DNA of 64,000 nucleotides from Streptomyces sp. B93 (lineage in GTDB: Bacteria; Actinomycetota; Actinomycetes; Streptomycetales; Streptomycetaceae): NCBI RefSeq assembly GCF_018070565.1, contig NZ_JAGPXL010000003.1, forward strand, positions 186,001-250,000. The letters run 5' to 3'. The first letter of the stretch is position 1; the number at the start of each line of letters is the position of its first letter. This document shows positions 60,230-64,000 of this stretch, in pieces. Below the pieces are notes generated by a model. It saw only the letters and a program-made list of their open reading frames with translations. It searched no databases and was not told the origin of the DNA. The position numbers and the translations under genes were made by a program.

Positions 60230-60921
60230 CGCTCCGGGAACGCCTGCTCGAACGCGGCGCGCACCCGGGAGCCCGGGGTGCGGTCCAGGATGCCGAAGAC
60301 CACCTGGGCGAAGGTCCCGGCGAACCGTCCGCCGGGGCCGAGGAGGGTCCGGAACGCGCCCGCGACCTGGGCCGGGTCGTTGCGGAAGACGCCGCAGCCC
60401 CAGGCGCCGAGGACCAGCCGCCGGTAGCCGTGGTGGGCGGCCGTCTCCAGGACCCGCTCGGCGCGGCGGGCGAGGGCGGTGGGCAGCTCGGGCGCGCGGT
60501 CCGGGGTCCTGCTCAGTACCACGCCCGCGTTCGGCGCGGCGGCGGTAAGGAAGCCCACCCGGTACGGCTGGCCGAGGAGGCGGCCGTCGTCGTCACGGAA
60601 GACGGGCACGCCGGGTGAGTGGATGACCCGGTCGGTGTAGAACGCGTCGCGGTGGGCGCGGTGGTGGTCGTAGAACTCCCGGGCGCGCAGCTGGCAGGTG
60701 TGGAGGGCGGAGGCGCGGCACAGGGCCTCCTCCTGGGCCTGTGCGCCGTTGAGGTAGCCGCCGCCCGGGTTGCGGGCGGAGGCGAAGTTCAGGACGGCGA
60801 CCCGGCCCGGGTCGGCCCAGAGCATCCGGCGGGCGGCGGCCAGGCTGGACTCGCCGGTGACCTCGAAGGAGGTGTCCACGGACGGCACCACCGCGACCGC
60901 TACCGGCCCCGGGCCGTGCAT
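60214..60921 (-). CDS. TIGR02452/PARG-like ADP-ribose glycohydrolase, 5' end probably frameshifted
   Basis: 235 readable residues from ATG 60921 match the TIGR02452 macrodomain family of bacterial poly(ADP-ribose) glycohydrolase-like proteins. The signature GGGYLNGAQAQEE is present. The family N-terminus (ETQEIVAAGGYDAPDGRRIS) lies upstream at 60961-61020 in the same frame, but no start codon exists there before a stop. A good ATG at 61072 with a clean short start (MSTTGDDGG) is in another frame. A one-base shift would join them into about 285 residues. Two G5 runs lie in between. Confidence 0.75.
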   Translation of the reverse strand: MHGPGPVAVAVVPSVDTSFEVTGESSLAAARRMLWADPGRVAVLNFASARNPGGGYLNGAQAQEEALCRASALHTCQLRAREFYDHHRAHRDAFYTDRVIHSPGVPVFRDDDGRLLGQPYRVGFLTAAAPNAGVVLSRTPDRAPELPTALARRAERVLETAAHHGYRRLVLGAWGCGVFRNDPAQVAGAFRTLLGPGGRFAGTFAQVVFGILDRTPGSRVRAAFEQAFPERQLQP

Positions 60922-61278
60922 CCGGGTGCCCTCCCGGGCCGCGTCGATCGCGACGGCGAGGGAGATCCGCCGGCCGTCCGGTGCGTCGTAGCCACCCGCC
61001 GCGACGATCTCCTGCGTCTCGCGCGCGCCCCGCGGACGTCGCCCTGCCCCCGTCGTCCCCCGTCGTGCTCATGAACGCATCGTGAGCGATGCTGGTCCTG
61101 CGGTGCAACAGAGTTTCCCGGCCGCCGGAACGGATCCGGAGACCGGGCGTCCGACCCTGGAAGTCCGTCTTGCACCCTTGTGCGAGACGGCGTGACGGTC
61201 TTGGGTTGGACGGGTGTGCCGGTCCGGCCCCACCGGGTCACGGCCGGCGACATGGTGGAATCTCAGGAGGATCCCGAC

Positions 61279-62574
61279 ATGTCCGACGCAAGGGGCGCTC
61301 CCTCGGGGAGCGGCCGTACCGATACCCGCACCGCCGTCACCGAAGCCGAGGTGGAGGCCCTCGTCCGGGGCATCTGCTTCAAGACCGGACCGCCTCGCTC
61401 CCTCGGGGTCGAAGTGGAATGGCTCGTCCAGGAGCCGGACAATCCCTGGCTCCCCGTCTCCTCCGAACGACTCGACGCGGCCTACGCCGCACTGCGGACC
61501 GTGCCGCTGCACTCGGCGCTCACCGTCGAACCCGGTGGCCAGCTGGAACTCAGCTCACCACCCGCCGCCTCCCTGATGGAGTGCGTGGGCACCGTCTCCG
61601 CCGACCTCGACGCCGTCCGCGCGGTCCTGCGCGAGCACGGCCTCGGCCTCCTAGGCGTCGGCCAGGACCCCTGGCACCCGCCCCGTCGCTTCCTGCGGCA
61701 GCCGCGCTACGACGCGATGGAGGCCTGTCTCGACCGCACCGGCCCGGCCGGGCGCGCCATGATGTGCACCTCCGCCTCCGTCCAGGTCTGTCTGGACGCC
61801 GGTACCGAGGAGCCCGGCCCGCTCGGGCACGTCCGCCGCTGGTGGCTGGCCCATCACCTGGGCGCGGTCCTGGTGGCCGCGTTCGCCAACTCCCCGCTCG
61901 CCGCACGGGAGCCGACCGGCTGGCGCTCCACCCGGCAACTGACGTGGATGGAGATCGGCGCGGGCCGGGCGGGCGCGCCCCCGCTGGACACCGACCCGCG
62001 CGGCGCCTGGGCCCGGCACGTGCTGGACGCCCCGGTGATGTGCGTACGGCGCGACGGCGGGCCGTGGGAGGTGCCCGAGGAGCTGACCTTCCGGGAGTGG
62101 ACCCGGTCGGGCGGACCCCGGCCGCCCACGCCGGACGACCTCTCCTACCACCTCACCACCCTGTTCCCGCCGGTCAGACCGCGGGGCCATCTGGAGCTGC
62201 GCATGATCGACGCGCAGCCCGGCGACGACGGCTGGATCGTGCCGCTGGCGGTGACGGCCGCGCTGTTCGACGATCCCGGGGCCGCCGAGACCGCCTACCG
62301 CACCGTGAAACCGCTGGCCGAGCGGGCCCTCGGGCTGCCCGCGCCGCACAATCCGCTGTGGATCGACGCGGCCCGGCACGGGCTCGCCGACCCCGAACTG
62401 CACGAGGCGGCCGTGACCTGCTTCGCGGCGGCCCTCGCGGCGCTGCCCCGGCTCGGGGCCACCGACGAGGTCGTCGCCGCCGTCGCCGCCTACCGGGACC
62501 GCCATGTCGTGCCCGGCCGCTGCCCCGCCGACGATCTGCTGGACAAGCTGAACGGGAAGGACCCGAGCACATGA
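61279..62574 (+). CDS. egtA: Ergothioneine biosynthesis glutamate-cysteine ligase
   Basis: A 431-residue ATP-dependent ligase that makes gamma-glutamylcysteine. It belongs to the GCS2 family: SLGVEVEWLVQ, VEPGGQLELSSPP, LELRMIDAQ and others. ATG 61279 has AGGAGG 9 bp upstream; the frame runs further upstream without homology. First gene of the egt operon. Confidence 0.92.
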   Translation: MSDARGAPSGSGRTDTRTAVTEAEVEALVRGICFKTGPPRSLGVEVEWLVQEPDNPWLPVSSERLDAAYAALRTVPLHSALTVEPGGQLELSSPPAASLMECVGTVSADLDAVRAVLREHGLGLLGVGQDPWHPPRRFLRQPRYDAMEACLDRTGPAGRAMMCTSASVQVCLDAGTEEPGPLGHVRRWWLAHHLGAVLVAAFANSPLAAREPTGWRSTRQLTWMEIGAGRAGAPPLDTDPRGAWARHVLDAPVMCVRRDGGPWEVPEELTFREWTRSGGPRPPTPDDLSYHLTTLFPPVRPRGHLELRMIDAQPGDDGWIVPLAVTAALFDDPGAAETAYRTVKPLAERALGLPAPHNPLWIDAARHGLADPELHEAAVTCFAAALAALPRLGATDEVVAAVAAYRDRHVVPGRCPADDLLDKLNGKDPST

Positions 62575-63908
62575 CCGAGCACGCCATCGACCCCGCCACC
62601 GACGCCGAGGCGCTCCGGGAGCGTGCGCTGGCCTCGCTGGTCACCGCCCGGGACCGGACCACCCTGCTGACCTCGTGCGTGGACGGGCCGGACCTGACCG
62701 CCCAGCACTCGCCGCTGATGTCACCGCTGGTGTGGGACCTCGCGCACATCGGCAACCAGGAGGAGCAGTGGCTGCTGCGGGCGGTCGCCGGACAGGAGGC
62801 GATACGGCCCGAGATCGACAGCCTGTACGACGCCTTCGAGCATCCGCGCGCCGAACGCCCCAGCCTTCCGCTGCTGCCGCCCGACGAGGCACGCCGGTAC
62901 GCGGCCGACGTGCGCGGGCGGGCGCTGGACGTGCTGGAGCGGGCCGCGTTCGACGGGACGCGGCTGACGGAGGCGGGCTTCGCCTTCGGGATGATCGCGC
63001 AGCACGAGCAGCAGCACGACGAGACCATGCTGATCACGCATCAGCTCCGCAAGGGGCCACAGGCCCTGACCGCCCCCGACCCCGATCCCGTACCGCTGTT
63101 CACGGGACCGGCCGAGGTGCTGGTGCCCGGCGGCCCGTTCACCATGGGCACCTCCGGCGAGCCCTGGGCGCTGGACAACGAGCGGCCCGCGCACCGGCGC
63201 GAGGTGGCGCCGTTCTACATCGACACCACCCCGGTCACCAACCGCGCCTACCAGGCGTTCATCGAGGACGGCGGCTACGACGACCAGCGCTGGTGGACGC
63301 CCGAGGGCTGGGCGCACATCCGGCGGCACTCCATCGCGGCGCCGCTGTTCTGGCGCCGGGACGGCGGGCAGTGGCTGCGGCGCCGGTTCGGGGTCACCGA
63401 GGTGGTGCCGCCCGACGAGCCGGTGCTGCACGTGTGCTGGTACGAGGCCGACGCCTACGCCCGCTGGGCCGGGCGGCGGCTGCCCACCGAGGTGGAGTGG
63501 GAGAAGGCGGCCCGCTTCGACCCGGCGACCGGCGGCTCGATGCGCTACCCGTGGGGTGACGCCGACCCGGCGCCCGAGCACGCCAACCTCGGGCAGCGGC
63601 ATCTGCGCCCGGCCCCCGCGGGCAGCTACCCGGCCGGGGAGTCACCGCTGGGCGTACGGCAGTTGATCGGTGACGTGTGGGAGTGGACGGCCAGCGACTT
63701 CCTGCCGTACCCGGGCTTCCAGGCGTTCCCGTACAAGGAGTACTCGGAGGTGTTCTTCGGGCCCGACCACAAGGTGCTGCGCGGCGGTTCGTTCGCGGTG
63801 GACCCGGTGGCCTGCCGGGGCACGTTCCGCAACTGGGACTACCCGATCCGGCGGCAGATCTTCTCCGGGTTCCGTACCGCGCGCTCGGTGGCGGGGTCGG
63901 GGTCCTGA
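62571..63908 (+). CDS. egtB: Ergothioneine sulfoxide synthase
   Basis: A 445-residue iron enzyme that joins gamma-glutamylcysteine (or cysteine) to trimethylhistidine using oxygen. N-terminal DinB-like part with the iron histidines in WDLAHIGN and QHEQQHDE. C-terminal formylglycine-enzyme-like domain (PGGPFTMGT, LPTEVEWEKAARF, GDVWEWTASDF, FRNWDYPIRRQ). ATGA overlap with egtA. Confidence 0.94.
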   Translation: MTEHAIDPATDAEALRERALASLVTARDRTTLLTSCVDGPDLTAQHSPLMSPLVWDLAHIGNQEEQWLLRAVAGQEAIRPEIDSLYDAFEHPRAERPSLPLLPPDEARRYAADVRGRALDVLERAAFDGTRLTEAGFAFGMIAQHEQQHDETMLITHQLRKGPQALTAPDPDPVPLFTGPAEVLVPGGPFTMGTSGEPWALDNERPAHRREVAPFYIDTTPVTNRAYQAFIEDGGYDDQRWWTPEGWAHIRRHSIAAPLFWRRDGGQWLRRRFGVTEVVPPDEPVLHVCWYEADAYARWAGRRLPTEVEWEKAARFDPATGGSMRYPWGDADPAPEHANLGQRHLRPAPAGSYPAGESPLGVRQLIGDVWEWTASDFLPYPGFQAFPYKEYSEVFFGPDHKVLRGGSFAVDPVACRGTFRNWDYPIRRQIFSGFRTARSVAGSGS

Positions 63909-64000
63909 TGTGCCGTCATATCGCCTATGCGGGGCCCGAGGTGGCGCTCGGGGAACTGCTGGTGGAGCCGCCGCACGGGCTGTACCGGCAGTCGTGGGCG
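63908..64000 (+). CDS. egtC: Ergothioneine gamma-glutamyl amidohydrolase (5' fragment)
   Basis: Only 31 codons fall inside the window. They begin MCRHIAYAG with the nucleophile Cys2 of the class II glutamine amidotransferase fold, as in EgtC. The start overlaps the egtB stop by one base (TGATG). The gene continues beyond the window. Confidence 0.88.
   Translation, partial: MCRHIAYAGPEVALGELLVEPPHGLYRQSWA

Noticed and set aside
1..64000. CRISPR array, prophage, insertion sequence, tRNA or rRNA
   Set aside because: No regularly spaced repeats, transposase, integrase, phage structural gene or conserved RNA gene segment was seen by eye.

Overview
The window is chromosomal DNA of a Streptomyces species or close relative. 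Support: very high GC with strong third-position bias, many GTG/TTG starts, ATGA and GTGA gene overlaps, leaderless genes, and actinobacterial families (DUF5753/DUF397 pairs, sigma-R promoters, an iron box, ergothioneine genes, a C6-loop small RNA). About 66 genes are called. I saw no rRNA, tRNA, CRISPR array, insertion sequence or prophage. The sequence looks like a contiguous chromosome piece, partly conserved and partly accessory.

Layout. 1-10 kb: a HAD phosphatase, a structured small RNA with a strong terminator, an epimerase-like protein, a small acidic protein, a ROK regulator, a kinase-like protein, an FBP zinc-finger protein, a FUSC transporter, a DUF2470 protein under an iron box, a DUF5999 protein, and an ECF sigma factor coupled to a PIG-L deacetylase. 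11-28 kb: a complete L-rhamnose locus. On the minus strand are the ABC transporter RhaT-P-Q-S, the mutarotase RhaM, a secreted beta-propeller protein and a LacI regulator. Divergent on the plus strand are the isomerase RhaI, an aldolase/dehydrogenase fusion RhaD and the kinase RhaB, followed at once by the L-lactate oxidation genes lldEFG. Together they predict conversion of L-rhamnose to DHAP and pyruvate, with two mirrored promoters and similar palindromes in the divergent gap.

28-41 kb: a TetR/SGNH-hydrolase pair with a 29-bp palindrome, an HxlR/NmrA divergent pair, a MoxR/VWA pair, a cupin, a threonine dehydratase-like enzyme, a DUF4142 protein, a KhtT/KhtU-like antiporter, a pirin and two tandem MarR-like proteins. 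40-43.3 kb is a thiol-stress block: a TPR protein, peptide deformylase, a flavin disulfide oxidoreductase and thioredoxin, with two exact GGAAT-N18-GTT (sigma-R) promoters.

43-64 kb: a second LacI protein, a TetR/FMN-reductase divergent pair with twin operators, and a two-gene EACC1/caspase module. The caspase carries an EF-hand loop and a membrane anchor. It is the best candidate here for a conflict or cell-death system. Then come a DUF6424 protein, a SAM methyltransferase, a DUF397/DUF5753/ATPase developmental-type cluster, and a sulfotransferase next to an APS-kinase-like protein without a P-loop. These are followed by a membrane acyltransferase, a SpoIIE phosphatase, an HxlR/azoreductase pair, an amidase, a MazF-like protein tail-to-tail with a PARG-like protein whose 5' end looks frameshifted, and the ergothioneine genes egtA, egtB and the start of egtC.
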